A stretch of 64,000 bases of DNA from Shewanella glacialimarina. Its GTDB lineage: Bacteria > Pseudomonadota > Gammaproteobacteria > Enterobacterales > Shewanellaceae. Below, one piece after another: positions 28,787-37,722 of the stretch. The first letter of the stretch is position 1, and every line of letters starts with the position of its first letter. The position numbers and the translations under genes are program-made. Location: assembly GCF_020511155.1 (NCBI RefSeq), contig NZ_CP041216.1, positions 930,001-994,000 on the forward strand, given 5' to 3'. The notes below the pieces were generated by a model, which did not search any database, was not told the DNA's origin, and saw only the letters and a list, made by a program, of their open reading frames with translations.

Positions 28787-29578
28787 TTATTGTGTACGAT
28801 TATACTGTTCTATTAGATCAATGGTATGTCTGAGCAATGAGGCATCGCCACTTGCACCATGGCCCGGAATAACGAGGTTAATGTTAGGGAACTGTTGGTT
28901 TACTTTATTAATCGTTGTCGGCCATGCCTGCATATCGGCTTCGCCAATATAGCCCATGGTTTTTGAGCCGAGTGATTTTATCAAACAACCGCCGAATAGC
29001 ATTTGCTGTTTTGGCAACCACACCACGAGGTTATCTTTAGTATGCCCAGCACCTAAGTCATACACCTCAATAAGATCAGACTTTGCAGTGTAACTATTAC
29101 CTTCAAAAGCCATGCTTGCTTGAGGTTTATTAGTTACAGCTAAAATATCTTGGGTACGGTCAGAGACAATAGTCTGAACGCCATGGTTATTTAAATACCC
29201 TATACCACCGGCGCGATCTTGATGTGAATGGGTCGAAATGCTGGAAACAGGCGTGAAACCTTGCTTTGTTATCCATTCAAGTAACAATGCCGTATCGCTG
29301 ACTGTCCATGGTGTATCTATAATGTAAGCTTGTTTATCTTGCACCACGACAAGCCCATTGGCTTCGACTAAACCAAATTCAGTGACATTTAAATATGAAT
29401 GATGCAGATAAACGCCATCGGCAATTTCTGAAATTGCAAACTCACCTGGTTGGCTGGTGCTGTTTGATCTAGTTTGGGTAACCGTTTCTGTATTAATCGA
29501 ATGTGCCTGGCTTGATGCGGTAACGAATACACTGAGTAAGCACGCACAGAACAAGCCGATTTTAAAGCCGTTATCCAT
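28787..29578 (-). CDS. subclass B1 metallo-beta-lactamase
   Basis: A 263-residue periplasmic zinc hydrolase with a signal peptide (about residues 1-25). All B1 ligands are visible in order: HSHQDR (the HxHxD motif), GAGHTKDN, GGCLIKS (the Cys of the second zinc site) and IPGHG. The segment VVWLPKQQMLFGGC and the C-terminal GDASLLRHTIDLIEQ match the IMP/SFB-1/SLB-1 branch. SFB-1 and SLB-1 are known chromosomal enzymes of S. frigidimarina and S. livingstonensis, and this gene sits among ordinary chromosomal genes with no mobile element nearby. Carbapenem hydrolysis is expected from the family but not shown here. Confidence 0.9.
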   Translation of the reverse strand: MDNGFKIGLFCACLLSVFVTASSQAHSINTETVTQTRSNSTSQPGEFAISEIADGVYLHHSYLNVTEFGLVEANGLVVVQDKQAYIIDTPWTVSDTALLLEWITKQGFTPVSSISTHSHQDRAGGIGYLNNHGVQTIVSDRTQDILAVTNKPQASMAFEGNSYTAKSDLIEVYDLGAGHTKDNLVVWLPKQQMLFGGCLIKSLGSKTMGYIGEADMQAWPTTINKVNQQFPNINLVIPGHGASGDASLLRHTIDLIEQYNRTQ

Positions 29579-29650
29579 AGTTTTTCCAAGATAATATTTG
29601 ATGTTGGTTGAGCATTAACAGCATGCTCTTAAAAAGTAGATAACGGCATG

Positions 29651-30997
29651 TTACACCGATTTTTCGATATCATTAGTTTGATGAACAGAAAATAATGCCT
29701 GCACGTTAACCTTGGCTTTAATCTTCGCCGCCAACAAATAAATGCCTGCCAATTTACGATGAATAAAAATAGCATCCATTGGTGGCGTGTGCCATTCATC
29801 TTGTTGTGTGCTCATTGCTCTAGCTGCATCGGTGACTCTTTTAGCTAATCGGCTTTGGGCAAAATCATATTCGCCATTGTGCCTTAAGGGTTCGCATGCC
29901 TGATGAAAAATATCGACAATGAGTGCTTTTTGTTCAGCAGAAATATTGTCTTGGAAGAAACCGATTTGTAATGCAGCCTCAGTGATTAATGCCATATCAC
30001 TGGTCATTGCGCCCTGCATCAGTAATTTATAACCCTGTGATAAAGAATTTGATATTGGTCGCGTGGCCCCAAAGTCAAGCAGTATTATGCAACCTGTATC
30101 TGATTGGTACTGAAAATTACCAAAGTTAGGATCGGTTTGAACAAGCTTAAAAGTAAATAACTCATCAAGAAACAACTGTAATAACCTGGTGGCTACACTA
30201 TCACGGGTTTGTTGATCTAATGACGCTATGGATTCGATTGACTGGCCTTCAACAAACTCCATACATAAAATACTGTTGTTACTCAGTGCAGGGTAAACTT
30301 TTGGCACAATAAAGTGGGCTTGGTGTTCAACCCATTGCTTATATTGAATCAGTAATGCCGCTTCGTGGAGATAATCAGCCTCATGGTGTAGTTGCTGTTT
30401 AGCCTGGGAAAGGAGCTCGTCAAGTTTGACGTTATTTGGCACTAATCCTGACATTTTTAATAGTGACGCGACATTATCAATGTCGCTATCAATACTGTCT
30501 TTAATACCCGGATATTGAACTTTTACCGCCAACTTCTCCCCTGTGGCTAAGTAAGCAAGATGCACTTGACCGATTGATGCTGCTGCAAATGGGCGTAACT
30601 CAAATTGACCCAAAGCATCTAACCAATTCTCTCCCCAGTGAGACTTCAATACGCCGATAAGTTGTTTATGGGGCATGTAGTTAGCGTTAGAACGCAACTT
30701 GGCCAGTACGTCAGTTAACTCTGGTGGCAATAGCTCGCCTGCATCCATCGATAGCATTTGGCCGACTTTCATCGCTGCACCACGTAATTGCGCCAGTTTG
30801 TCTGCTATATGGCCAATATTCGTTGGGGTCATAACCAGCTGTTTTAGCTGCGGTGATTGACCCTGGCTGTATTGTTTAACCCCTTCTTTAATTATGTTGC
30901 CAGCTAAACGAGTGGCTAACCCGCCAAATGCCGAAAAACGTGCAACTCGGCTACTGGGTACTTTAGCGGCTTTTTGAGTATCAGATGGCTTGTTCAT
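29651..30997 (-). CDS. ABC1/UbiB (AarF) family atypical kinase
   Basis: A 448-residue member of the ABC1/ADCK/UbiB family. It has the family KxGQ motif in AMKVGQMLSMDAGELLPPEL (about residues 76-95), the Ala-rich nucleotide loop and Lys region (AAASIGQVHLAYLATGEKLAVKVQYPG, split here as AAASIGQVHLAYL and KLAVKVQYPG), and the catalytic DPNFGNF with metal-binding LLDFGATRP. No C-terminal transmembrane pair is seen, unlike UbiB itself. Members support ubiquinone biosynthesis or lipid handling; no ubi gene is adjacent, so the role here is open. Confidence 0.87.
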   Translation of the reverse strand: MNKPSDTQKAAKVPSSRVARFSAFGGLATRLAGNIIKEGVKQYSQGQSPQLKQLVMTPTNIGHIADKLAQLRGAAMKVGQMLSMDAGELLPPELTDVLAKLRSNANYMPHKQLIGVLKSHWGENWLDALGQFELRPFAAASIGQVHLAYLATGEKLAVKVQYPGIKDSIDSDIDNVASLLKMSGLVPNNVKLDELLSQAKQQLHHEADYLHEAALLIQYKQWVEHQAHFIVPKVYPALSNNSILCMEFVEGQSIESIASLDQQTRDSVATRLLQLFLDELFTFKLVQTDPNFGNFQYQSDTGCIILLDFGATRPISNSLSQGYKLLMQGAMTSDMALITEAALQIGFFQDNISAEQKALIVDIFHQACEPLRHNGEYDFAQSRLAKRVTDAARAMSTQQDEWHTPPMDAIFIHRKLAGIYLLAAKIKAKVNVQALFSVHQTNDIEKSV

Positions 30998-31062
30998 AGA
31001 GGCTACAATCGACTACCAGTAATGAAAGATAATCAAATAATACGCCAATAAAGCGGTTAAGA

Positions 31063-31605
31063 TCATTTAATCAATTTTAATAAGGCTTTAAATCTATCGC
31101 CTTCAGCCTGATGTTGTAGTTCAAAGAGTAATGACTCTACATTGGTCAGCTGCGCACCAAGATTAAGCATCATTTGAATACCTAATACTTTATTATCTGT
31201 GGTGCGCGATGACATAGCATCAGCCACTAGATGGACATCAAAGTCATGTTGAAGCAGGTCTTTGCATGTTTGATAAACACAAACATGGGTTTCAATACCG
31301 CACAAAATAACCTGCTTACGGCCTTTTTTGGCAAGTAAAATTTGCACTTGTTTTGACTGCCAGCCACTAAAGTGTTGTTTTGCAATAGGTTGGCATAAGG
31401 GTGATAACAATTCAGCTAATTCTGGTGAGGTTGTGCCGAGCTTATCGGGTAATTGTTCTAACCAAATAATTGGCATATCGAAAAGAGCTACCCCTTTAAT
31501 TAACGTGGTTAAATGATGGTGCAGTTGAGCGGAGTGTTGCATCACTTGAGCAAGTTTTCCTTGTACATCAACGACCATGAGTACGCAATCTGCTGGATTT
31601 ATCAT
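31063..31605 (-). CDS. isochorismatase-family hydrolase
   Basis: A 180-residue cytoplasmic alpha/beta cysteine hydrolase. The catalytic triad is visible: Asp in VLMVVDVQGKL near residue 13, a Lys in the middle region, and Cys in VILCGIETHVCVYQTC near residue 112, preceded by the family's cis-peptide bond. The size and the GIETHVCV form resemble the YcaC/nicotinamidase-like hydrolases. It lies 65 bases upstream of the ABC1 kinase gene on the same strand and is divergent from the DUF2235 gene. The substrate is unknown. Confidence 0.85.
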   Translation of the reverse strand: MINPADCVLMVVDVQGKLAQVMQHSAQLHHHLTTLIKGVALFDMPIIWLEQLPDKLGTTSPELAELLSPLCQPIAKQHFSGWQSKQVQILLAKKGRKQVILCGIETHVCVYQTCKDLLQHDFDVHLVADAMSSRTTDNKVLGIQMMLNLGAQLTNVESLLFELQHQAEGDRFKALLKLIK

Positions 31606-31761
31606 AATTTAGTCCAATTAAGTGTAAGTGATAAGAATAACTTAGCGATAAGATAACGACCTAAGCATTATATTTTATTATGGTAGTAGATTGTTTTTTA
31701 GACAAGTTTCCAATAGAGCCTTAGTCTATAGCTTTGTCAAACCTTAAAAGGATGTTAGCCA

Positions 31762-32778
31762 ATGAAAAAAAGGATCGTAGTGTGCGCCGACGGCACTTGG
31801 AACCGGCCTGAGCTCGATGTTGAACAAGATCATGCCACCAACGTGCTTAAATTTGCCCGCGCCATTGACCCGATAGCGAGTGATGGTAAGCCACAACAGG
31901 TATTTTATGATTGGGGCATTGGCGCTTACCATGACGTGTTAATTGGCGGGGCAACTGGTCGAGGGTTACATAAAAACATTGTCGATGGTTATCGCTATAT
32001 TGTGCAAAATTACTCCCCAGGGGATGAAATCTGGTTATTTGGTTTTAGCCGTGGTGCATATACGGTTCGCTGTTTATCGGGATTAATCAATAATTGCGGC
32101 ATCATCAAACGGCCCGATGCTAAGTATATTCAAAAAGCGTTTGATCATTATAAAACCCAAGATGATAAATATGCTCCAGACGGTATTAAGTCAGTCGAAT
32201 TTAGAGATAAATATTCTCATTCAACACGTGATGTCGCTTTTGTGGGTGTTTGGGATACAGTCGGTGCTATGGGGATCCCTTTTTCATTTCTAGGCTTGTT
32301 TGAAGATAAAGATGAATTTTTTGATACCAAAATAGGTGGCAATGTTAAAGTAGCCCGACATGCATTGGCAATCGATGAACATCGACAAGATTTTACCCCA
32401 ACGATTTGGTCATCAAAAGACAGTGTTGATATTGAACAGGTGTGGTTTGCGGGGTCGCACAGTAATGTGGGCGGCAGTTATCCTGCAGATGATGATGGCA
32501 CTCGGCTATCTGATATTCCGTTACAATGGATGATGCAGCAAGCTCAGTTAAATGGGCTGAGTATTGAACATCATTTACTTGATGGTATCGTGCTCAATCC
32601 GCTGGCTAAATTGGTTAATTCTAGACGCAAATTTTATCGACTAAAGACAAAATCGCTGCGAACGATTAACGATGTAGGCGCAGCACAAGTTCACTCGTCA
32701 GTTAAAGCGCGCTGGCAACAAGATGACAGTTATCGCCCTGAAAACCTGCTTGAATATGCAAAGCTGCACGGTTGGTAA
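31762..32778 (+). CDS. DUF2235 (alpha/beta hydrolase-like) protein
   Basis: A 338-residue protein of the DUF2235 family. It starts RIVVCADGTWNRPE, a family signature. The nucleophile elbow GFSRGAY, a GxSxG motif, lies near residues 95-101. The segments FVGVWDTVGAMG and WFAGSHSNVGGSYP (catalytic His region) follow. Some relatives are phospholipase effectors of type VI secretion, but no vgrG, hcp or immunity gene is near and there is no signal peptide, so a housekeeping lipase or esterase is as likely. The ribosome site AAAAGGA precedes the ATG. Confidence 0.82.
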   Translation: MKKRIVVCADGTWNRPELDVEQDHATNVLKFARAIDPIASDGKPQQVFYDWGIGAYHDVLIGGATGRGLHKNIVDGYRYIVQNYSPGDEIWLFGFSRGAYTVRCLSGLINNCGIIKRPDAKYIQKAFDHYKTQDDKYAPDGIKSVEFRDKYSHSTRDVAFVGVWDTVGAMGIPFSFLGLFEDKDEFFDTKIGGNVKVARHALAIDEHRQDFTPTIWSSKDSVDIEQVWFAGSHSNVGGSYPADDDGTRLSDIPLQWMMQQAQLNGLSIEHHLLDGIVLNPLAKLVNSRRKFYRLKTKSLRTINDVGAAQVHSSVKARWQQDDSYRPENLLEYAKLHGW

Positions 32779-32894
32779 TAAACTTAATATGACTATTATT
32801 CTTAGCTATTAACCATTTTAATAACGATTACTAATCAGTATCACTTAAGCCAAATTAATTTAAAAATGAACGCTACACTCGAAAGGACACTCGT

Positions 32895-33788
32895 TTGCCA
32901 TACTTCATACTTACTCGCTTTTTATTATTTCCTATTATTACAGTCGCATTAGTGACAATGCCACTCACCGTTTTTGCACAAACGGTTGAAGCTGGTATTC
33001 CTGCGAATAGCCACGCAAATATTCACGCTACTGGCGCAAAACGTATTATTGCTTTATCTCCTCACGGCGTTGAAATGCTTTATGCCATAGGAGCGGGTGA
33101 CAGAATTGTCGCGACCACAGATCATGCGGACTACCCAGAGTCAGCAAAGTTTATTCCCCGTATTGGTGGCTATTATGGCATTCAAATAGAGCGAATTATT
33201 GAGCTTAATCCTGATTTGGTTGTTGTGTGGGCAAGTGGTAATAAGCTGGAGGATATTAATCAAATTAAGCAACTGGGTTTTACTGTGTTTAATAGTGACC
33301 CTAAATCCTTAGATGATGTTGCGACAGAGATTGAACAGTTAGGGCGACTTACAGGTCAAGCGCAACAAGCACAACAAGTGGCAGCAGACTTCCGCCAGCA
33401 GTTAGCTGACATTCGTCAACAAAACAGACTTAAATCCAAGGTTAAAGTGTTTTATCAGTTGTGGTCGACACCATTAATGACAGTGTCTAAAGGAAGCTGG
33501 ATTGAGCATATTATTGGTGCATGCAATGGGGCTAATGTATTTTATGAGGCCGCAAGCGAATATCCGCAAATTAGTATTGAAAATGTATTGTTAACTGATG
33601 CCGAAGTGATTTTGCAAAGTCAGGACGAAGGAAATGTCATGGGGGTTAATTGGTCACAGTGGCCTGAATTACCAGCGGTTAAAAACAAACATATTTATCA
33701 GTTAGATGCCGATGTATTACATAGGGCGTCACCGCGAGTTCTTCAAGGGATTAAGCTGGTTTGTGAAGCACTTGATAAAGCGAGATAG
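32895..33788 (+). CDS. btuF: cobalamin/metal-chelate periplasmic binding protein (BtuF-like)
   Basis: A 297-residue solute-binding protein with a signal peptide (about residues 1-28, ending VFA). It has the class III layout: N-lobe IIALSPHGVEMLYAIGAGDRI, then NPDLVVVW, a long linking helix near residues 140-170, and a C-lobe with PQISIENVL. This is the BtuF/FhuD helical-backbone family. A BtuCD-like pair without its own binding protein lies at 17463-19432, so this is the likely partner, although haem or siderophore cannot be excluded. The start is TTG with GAAAGGA seven bases upstream. No riboswitch is seen in the 116 bases before it. Confidence 0.72.
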   Translation: MPYFILTRFLLFPIITVALVTMPLTVFAQTVEAGIPANSHANIHATGAKRIIALSPHGVEMLYAIGAGDRIVATTDHADYPESAKFIPRIGGYYGIQIERIIELNPDLVVVWASGNKLEDINQIKQLGFTVFNSDPKSLDDVATEIEQLGRLTGQAQQAQQVAADFRQQLADIRQQNRLKSKVKVFYQLWSTPLMTVSKGSWIEHIIGACNGANVFYEAASEYPQISIENVLLTDAEVILQSQDEGNVMGVNWSQWPELPAVKNKHIYQLDADVLHRASPRVLQGIKLVCEALDKAR

Positions 33789-33887
33789 GATAATTTGAAG
33801 CTTCTTGGTTAAGGTAGCACTTAATTTAATTATTAAAGGGGGCAAGATAGCACTGTGTCCCTATTTACCTGAGCAATGAATCGCTAA

Positions 33888-34298
33888 TTAGCGCTGCACT
33901 ATAAAATCGGATTCAGCTAGCCAATCGGCAGCTTCTGTTTTACTAGTGAAAATGCACCTTTCAAAATCACCGTGTCTCTCAACGACCATTTGGTCTAAAA
34001 AATGTTTTTTAATCGCCGATTTACTGTAAATATGTGCAGCTTTTTGTAGGCCATTATCGATACACCATGTCACTAAAGGAATGATCACCTGGAACATTTC
34101 TGCTTCGCATAACTCCCATTCATCAAGATATACAATATGTCCCCAAGGATTGCCTATTAAGGGCTGAGCGACATGCATGAATTGATTTTTATAAGCAACG
34201 GCAGCCTCTTTATTCCAACTGCCATTAAGTGTTGCCACAATGACATTATTCTCTACCGTTAATGTAAAACTCCCATGTTGGGCAAAATCTATTTTCAT
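33888..34298 (-). CDS. conserved-looking hypothetical protein, STAS/SpoIIAA-like
   Basis: A 136-residue cytoplasmic protein that I do not firmly recognise. It has beta-strands at the start (FTLTVENNVIVATLNGSW), then a helix, a strand GHIVYLDEW, a helix, and AAHIYSKS. This alternation is like the lipid-binding SpoIIAA-like/STAS family. There are no catalytic motifs, signal or membrane segments. It stands alone and convergent with the btuF-like gene; no terminator of its own is obvious. Call based on secondary-structure impression. Confidence 0.55.
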   Translation of the reverse strand: MKIDFAQHGSFTLTVENNVIVATLNGSWNKEAAVAYKNQFMHVAQPLIGNPWGHIVYLDEWELCEAEMFQVIIPLVTWCIDNGLQKAAHIYSKSAIKKHFLDQMVVERHGDFERCIFTSKTEAADWLAESDFIVQR

Positions 34299-34342
34299 TG
34301 TTTATTTGCCTTAATAATAAATTATTAAATTATGTTAGTGTT

Positions 34343-34386
34343 AAAAAATAAAAAAGTCAGCCTAATTTTTGTATTTAGGCTGACTT
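34343..34386 (-). terminator. terminator of the 507-codon hypothetical gene
   Basis: AAGTCAGCCTAA and TTAGGCTGACTT form a perfect twelve-base stem over a nine-base loop; leftward it runs into a long T-run. It lies 37 bases after the stop codon. Confidence 0.88.
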
Positions 34387-34422
34387 ATGTGCTGTCAATT
34401 TATATCGGTGAGATTAGCAAAT

Positions 34423-35910
34423 TTATAAATATTCTACTTCGAGTGAAATCAGCATGGCATCGTCATCTTCAGTGGTGAACTCGGCTCTAATCTCATAATC
34501 ATTATTGGTGACTGTCATTTTTTCTAACCAGAATGTCGCGCTGCTTGCATACTTATCCATCATGGCTTGTTTAGTTTCAGGTATGTTCATTTGCTTTAAA
34601 AAACGCATAAAGTCTTCATCAGATTCAACAGGGTAATTGATACTTTCCGATAGCTTGATTTGCTTGATCGTATTGTCGACGTGTTTTACTTGTATGTGTT
34701 TAGACAATACCTCCCAGCTCCCATCATCAGAGTAATTGATAACGTTGGGTACGTAGTGAGTGACTAAATCTTGTATTTTTAAGGGTTTAGGTTTAGATAC
34801 TGGTACAAGTAAGTTATTTAACAAGTTGCTATCGATATCAGAATACTGAATCTGACTTTCATCTCTATCATAGTCACGTGAGGAAAAAGTAAAGCCACTT
34901 AGCAACAAATCTGGTTCTTTACCGTTATATGAGGAAAACTCTGAGAAATCTAACCTCAATAGATTTTTTTGGTTTGAAACAGTGTATTCAGCTTTTGACT
35001 TCTGTTTGAGGTAATTTAATTTTGCGCGTACGTTAGGTACATCATCACGGAACCCAGCTTTATCATCGATAAGCCAATTATTGTCAAAGTCTTCATCATA
35101 TAAAATAAAATTCTTACCGGTGTAATTCAGTAATGAATGCTCTTTATAAGTAATTTTTTGTACTTTGTCATTTTCGATAATAAGCCATAAGTCACGGCCA
35201 TATAACCAAGCCGTGGTATCTGCACTCAGGGTAAACACTGCACTTGCTGGGCCAAGAATATTGAGAACGTATTCAGTCGAGTTATTAATGTTAATGCCAT
35301 AAGCACCTGATAAGGTGATATTTGTTGACAGCTTGCCCGCTTCATTTGCTTTAGCGGAAAGTTTTGCCAGTTCTAATTGTGTCATCAGTGCTGGAGTAAA
35401 GTTTTTTGATGATGTGCCAGCTCTGGCGGTATTGACTGTTCGCGTTGGTGCTTGCACTGCTTGTTCCGGTTGGACAATGGCAATTGCTAGCTCAGGCTCA
35501 GGTTCAGGTATTGCAATTGATGCGGCCGGTTTTTTTTGTGACGGAGTGACGGAACGCTCAAAAATAATGGGCCTACGGCTCAGTTGGTTATATGCAGTGC
35601 TCATTGATGACAAACTTTCATCATCATCACAAAAATCGATTAAATCAGCGGTAATAATTAGCTTATTGGTTTGAATAAGATTAGTGATAATAATGGCATC
35701 GACGCGTTTTTCTTTTGCTTTTTCTCTGATCAATTGAAAACTACTGGCTATTAGCTTGTTATTCGCGCTGTCAGTGAGTTTTTTTTCAATATAAATACCA
35801 TCAACAATAATAGGCGCACATGAAGGTAAAAAATTAAGAATAGGGGGAAGTGATTTGGCTGAAACGGGTAGACTTAAAATAAGCAGCATTAATACTAACA
35901 GTTTGTTCAT
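34423..35910 (-). CDS. secreted or periplasmic hypothetical protein
   Basis: A protein of about 495 residues that I do not recognise. It begins MNKLLVLMLLILSLPVSAKS, a clear signal peptide. The frame is open to an ATG at 35946 and another at 35922; the ATG at 35910 puts the signal peptide at the very start and has AAGGA 11 bases upstream. About residues 25-110 form one domain with FDEDDESL-like acids (DFCDDDESLSS), then a Pro/Glu-rich linker (PEPEPELAIAIVQPEQ), and a large beta-rich remainder with no known motif. Only one Cys pair is in the early part. Single gene with its own terminator. Confidence 0.6.
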   Translation of the reverse strand: MNKLLVLMLLILSLPVSAKSLPPILNFLPSCAPIIVDGIYIEKKLTDSANNKLIASSFQLIREKAKEKRVDAIIITNLIQTNKLIITADLIDFCDDDESLSSMSTAYNQLSRRPIIFERSVTPSQKKPAASIAIPEPEPELAIAIVQPEQAVQAPTRTVNTARAGTSSKNFTPALMTQLELAKLSAKANEAGKLSTNITLSGAYGININNSTEYVLNILGPASAVFTLSADTTAWLYGRDLWLIIENDKVQKITYKEHSLLNYTGKNFILYDEDFDNNWLIDDKAGFRDDVPNVRAKLNYLKQKSKAEYTVSNQKNLLRLDFSEFSSYNGKEPDLLLSGFTFSSRDYDRDESQIQYSDIDSNLLNNLLVPVSKPKPLKIQDLVTHYVPNVINYSDDGSWEVLSKHIQVKHVDNTIKQIKLSESINYPVESDEDFMRFLKQMNIPETKQAMMDKYASSATFWLEKMTVTNNDYEIRAEFTTEDDDAMLISLEVEYL

Positions 35911-35946
35911 TTTCTGGCGCATCCTTTTGGTTTTGCTTGAATTCAT

Positions 35947-36280
35947 GCTAATTACTTTTTAATCATGTTCTGTTTAATTGGCATTGCTAGCGCTTACTCA
36001 TCCGTACTTTAGTACTGTTTTATGACTAATAATTGAGTAGCGGCTCTAATTTAACAAGTATTTAACAACCATGTCAAAGGTGGAGTGCAGATTTTGTTAC
36101 CAAAAAAGATAAAAATCTCGCTGATTCGCTATTCTTTAGGAAACTTAACAGGGTTTCAAATATCACTACGGTGTGGCTTGTCATAGTGGCGACTGCTTTA
36201 TTTTTTCCTGCATTTTAAGCATTCGCTTCCCCTCATCTAAGCTAACCTGATATTCTTATTTTATTATTGATTGATAGACT
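35947..36280. other. intergenic region before holD
   Basis: About 330 bases between a leftward and a rightward gene. It is AT-rich. I see no reading frame, repeat, operator or RNA structure I can support. Confidence 0.5.
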
Positions 36281-36631
36281 GTGAATATGGACAAATCGGC
36301 TTTTCTAGATGCAATGAACATCACCCGTTGGCGTAGCGCTGACAAACCGGGTAAACCTTTCCTGGTATTACATGATGTGGATGCAGATTTATCTGAACAA
36401 CAGTTTATTGAAAATGTGCTGGCCCAATTAGATATAACCCCAGACCAATGCGATTTTGATTGCGAAGTGATCAAAGGTCCGCAGGTTGTTTGGGATATGC
36501 GTAAAGTAAAAAGACGTCCACGGGTAGCATGGTTAGTCAGTGCACCACTGGAAGATGTGCTTCAAAGTGGGACTGAAAAGCGCCAGCTATGGCAGCAAAT
36601 TTGTTCTGTGGTAGATAAACAACAAAGCTAA
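36281..36631 (+). CDS. holD: DNA polymerase III psi subunit (HolD-like)
   Basis: A small protein (116 residues from GTG 36281; 114 from ATG 36287, which gives MDKSAFLDAMNITRWR). The N-terminal NITRW-x-x-x-DKPG pattern and the C-terminal LWQQICSVV are those of HolD, where the N-terminus binds the chi subunit (HolC) and the rest contacts the clamp loader. The middle is poorly conserved, as usual in this family. In E. coli holD is followed directly by rimI; here rimI is 11 kb away, past the tor genes, on the same strand. Sequence support is limited to the two ends. Confidence 0.72.
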   Translation: MNMDKSAFLDAMNITRWRSADKPGKPFLVLHDVDADLSEQQFIENVLAQLDITPDQCDFDCEVIKGPQVVWDMRKVKRRPRVAWLVSAPLEDVLQSGTEKRQLWQQICSVVDKQQS

Positions 36632-36672
36632 TTTTATAGGGCTTATCTTTTACATCAGATTAAATGCCATTA

Positions 36673-36688
36673 TTCATAATTTTTCATA
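36673..36688. promoter_or_regulatory. TorR operator of torF
   Basis: Exact direct repeat TTCATA-N4-TTCATA, the reported operator of S. oneidensis TorR, 98 bases before the torF ATG. Further single TTCATA half-sites are at 36704-36709 and 36726-36731. Confidence 0.85.
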
Positions 36689-36786
36689 TTCATTTCTTAT
36701 CAATTCATATCAAGCACAATAGCCATTCATAAGTTTTGCATATAGTCACCCTATCAATAATAAGTGGTAAACATAGGGTGATAATT

Positions 36787-37536
36787 ATGAACAAAATACA
36801 TCAACTGACTCAATCGGTTTTACTTGGCAGCTTGCTATTTTCAGCCGTGCCATTTGCATTTGCTGCAGATGATGCTGACGTGTTTGGCGGTAAAATTAGC
36901 GGCAACATGACTTTCGCATCTGATTATGTTTTTCGCGGTGAATCTGAAACGATGGACGGCGACGTTCCAGTGGTACAAGGCACGTTAGGTTGGGCTAACG
37001 ATGATGGTTGGTACACTGGCGTTTTTGCTTCAAATATTAAGTTTGCTGATCCTAATTTAGAAATCGTTACCGCGCCATACATTGGTAAAGCTGGCGAGTT
37101 TGGTGATAGTGGCATTACCTATGACGTGATGGTCTTTTCTTACCTTTATCCGGGTGCGTCTTATTCAAACTACACCGAATTATGGATTAAAGTGGGTAAA
37201 CAGTTTGGCCGTGCAAACGTACAACTAGAAGTGACCCCAACGGTTGATGACTGGTTTGGTGTAGAAGGCTGGCAAGGGGTGAACTACGCAGTACACCCAA
37301 GTTATCAATTCGACAGTGGCTGGAAAGTGTCTGGCAGCGTGGGTTATCAGGATTTAGATGGCGAGGGAGCAGAAGGTTGGGGACACTGGAATCTTGGTGT
37401 CAGTAAAGTCTATGCAGGGATTAATTTCGATGTGCGTTACCATGGCAGCACAGTTGACTCTGATCATAAAGTGTATGGTACCCAAACCGAAATTTTTGAT
37501 GATCGCCTTGTTGTCGGTATTAACAAAAGTTTCTAG
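36787..37536 (+). CDS. torF: TorF, TIGR02001 family outer-membrane-like protein
   Basis: A 249-residue secreted protein. The signal peptide is at about residues 1-26 (ending AFA, then ADDADVFGG). The rest is beta-rich with alternating aromatic strands and ends in Phe (NKSF), as expected of a small outer-membrane barrel. It belongs to the TIGR02001/Gcw_chp family (start of mature part: GKISGNMTFASDYVFRGES). In S. oneidensis TorR strongly induces torF with TMAO. Here it sits next to torR with a perfect TorR operator upstream. The ATG at 36787 starts the signal peptide; the frame upstream (to 36736) lacks support. Its role in TMAO respiration is not known; passage of substrate or product across the outer membrane is a guess. 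Confidence 0.85.
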   Translation: MNKIHQLTQSVLLGSLLFSAVPFAFAADDADVFGGKISGNMTFASDYVFRGESETMDGDVPVVQGTLGWANDDGWYTGVFASNIKFADPNLEIVTAPYIGKAGEFGDSGITYDVMVFSYLYPGASYSNYTELWIKVGKQFGRANVQLEVTPTVDDWFGVEGWQGVNYAVHPSYQFDSGWKVSGSVGYQDLDGEGAEGWGHWNLGVSKVYAGINFDVRYHGSTVDSDHKVYGTQTEIFDDRLVVGINKSF

Positions 37537-37571
37537 CCTGCAATAGCAGCTTCGCAGTAATTATTGGTATG

Positions 37572-37618
37572 GGATCTGAAACGTCACTCTCCCTTAGTGA
37601 TATTCAGGTCCTTTTTTT
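37572..37618 (+). terminator. terminator of torF
   Basis: GGATCTGAA pairs with TTCAGGTCC (one T-G pair), with an inner TCACT/AGTGA stem, followed by seven T. It lies 35 bases after torF. Confidence 0.85.
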
Positions 37619-37668
37619 AGACTTTTTTGCTACCCGCTACTCATTCCTTGGAGATCTTTATAGGCAAA

Positions 37669-37684
37669 TGTGAAAAATTATGAA
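37669..37684. promoter_or_regulatory. TorR operator of torR (one mismatch)
   Basis: On the minus strand: TTCATA-N4-TTCACA. It lies 38 bases before the torR ATG. In S. oneidensis the torR site overlaps the -10 box and mediates negative autoregulation; the close position here fits that. Confidence 0.72.
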
Positions 37685-37722
37685 TAATATCGGTCATTGG
37701 CTTAAATACTTTGGATTTAACG

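Noticed and set aside
31762..32778. Type VI secretion phospholipase effector
   Set aside because: DUF2235 alone is not enough; no vgrG, hcp, PAAR or immunity gene is nearby.
32779..32894. Second cobalamin riboswitch before the btuF-like gene
   Set aside because: No B12 box or core motif is present in these bases.
33835..33875. GGGGGCAAGATAGCACTGTGTCCC-like segment as a REP or transposase relic
   Set aside because: The arms do not pair well and no second copy or transposase frame was seen in the window.
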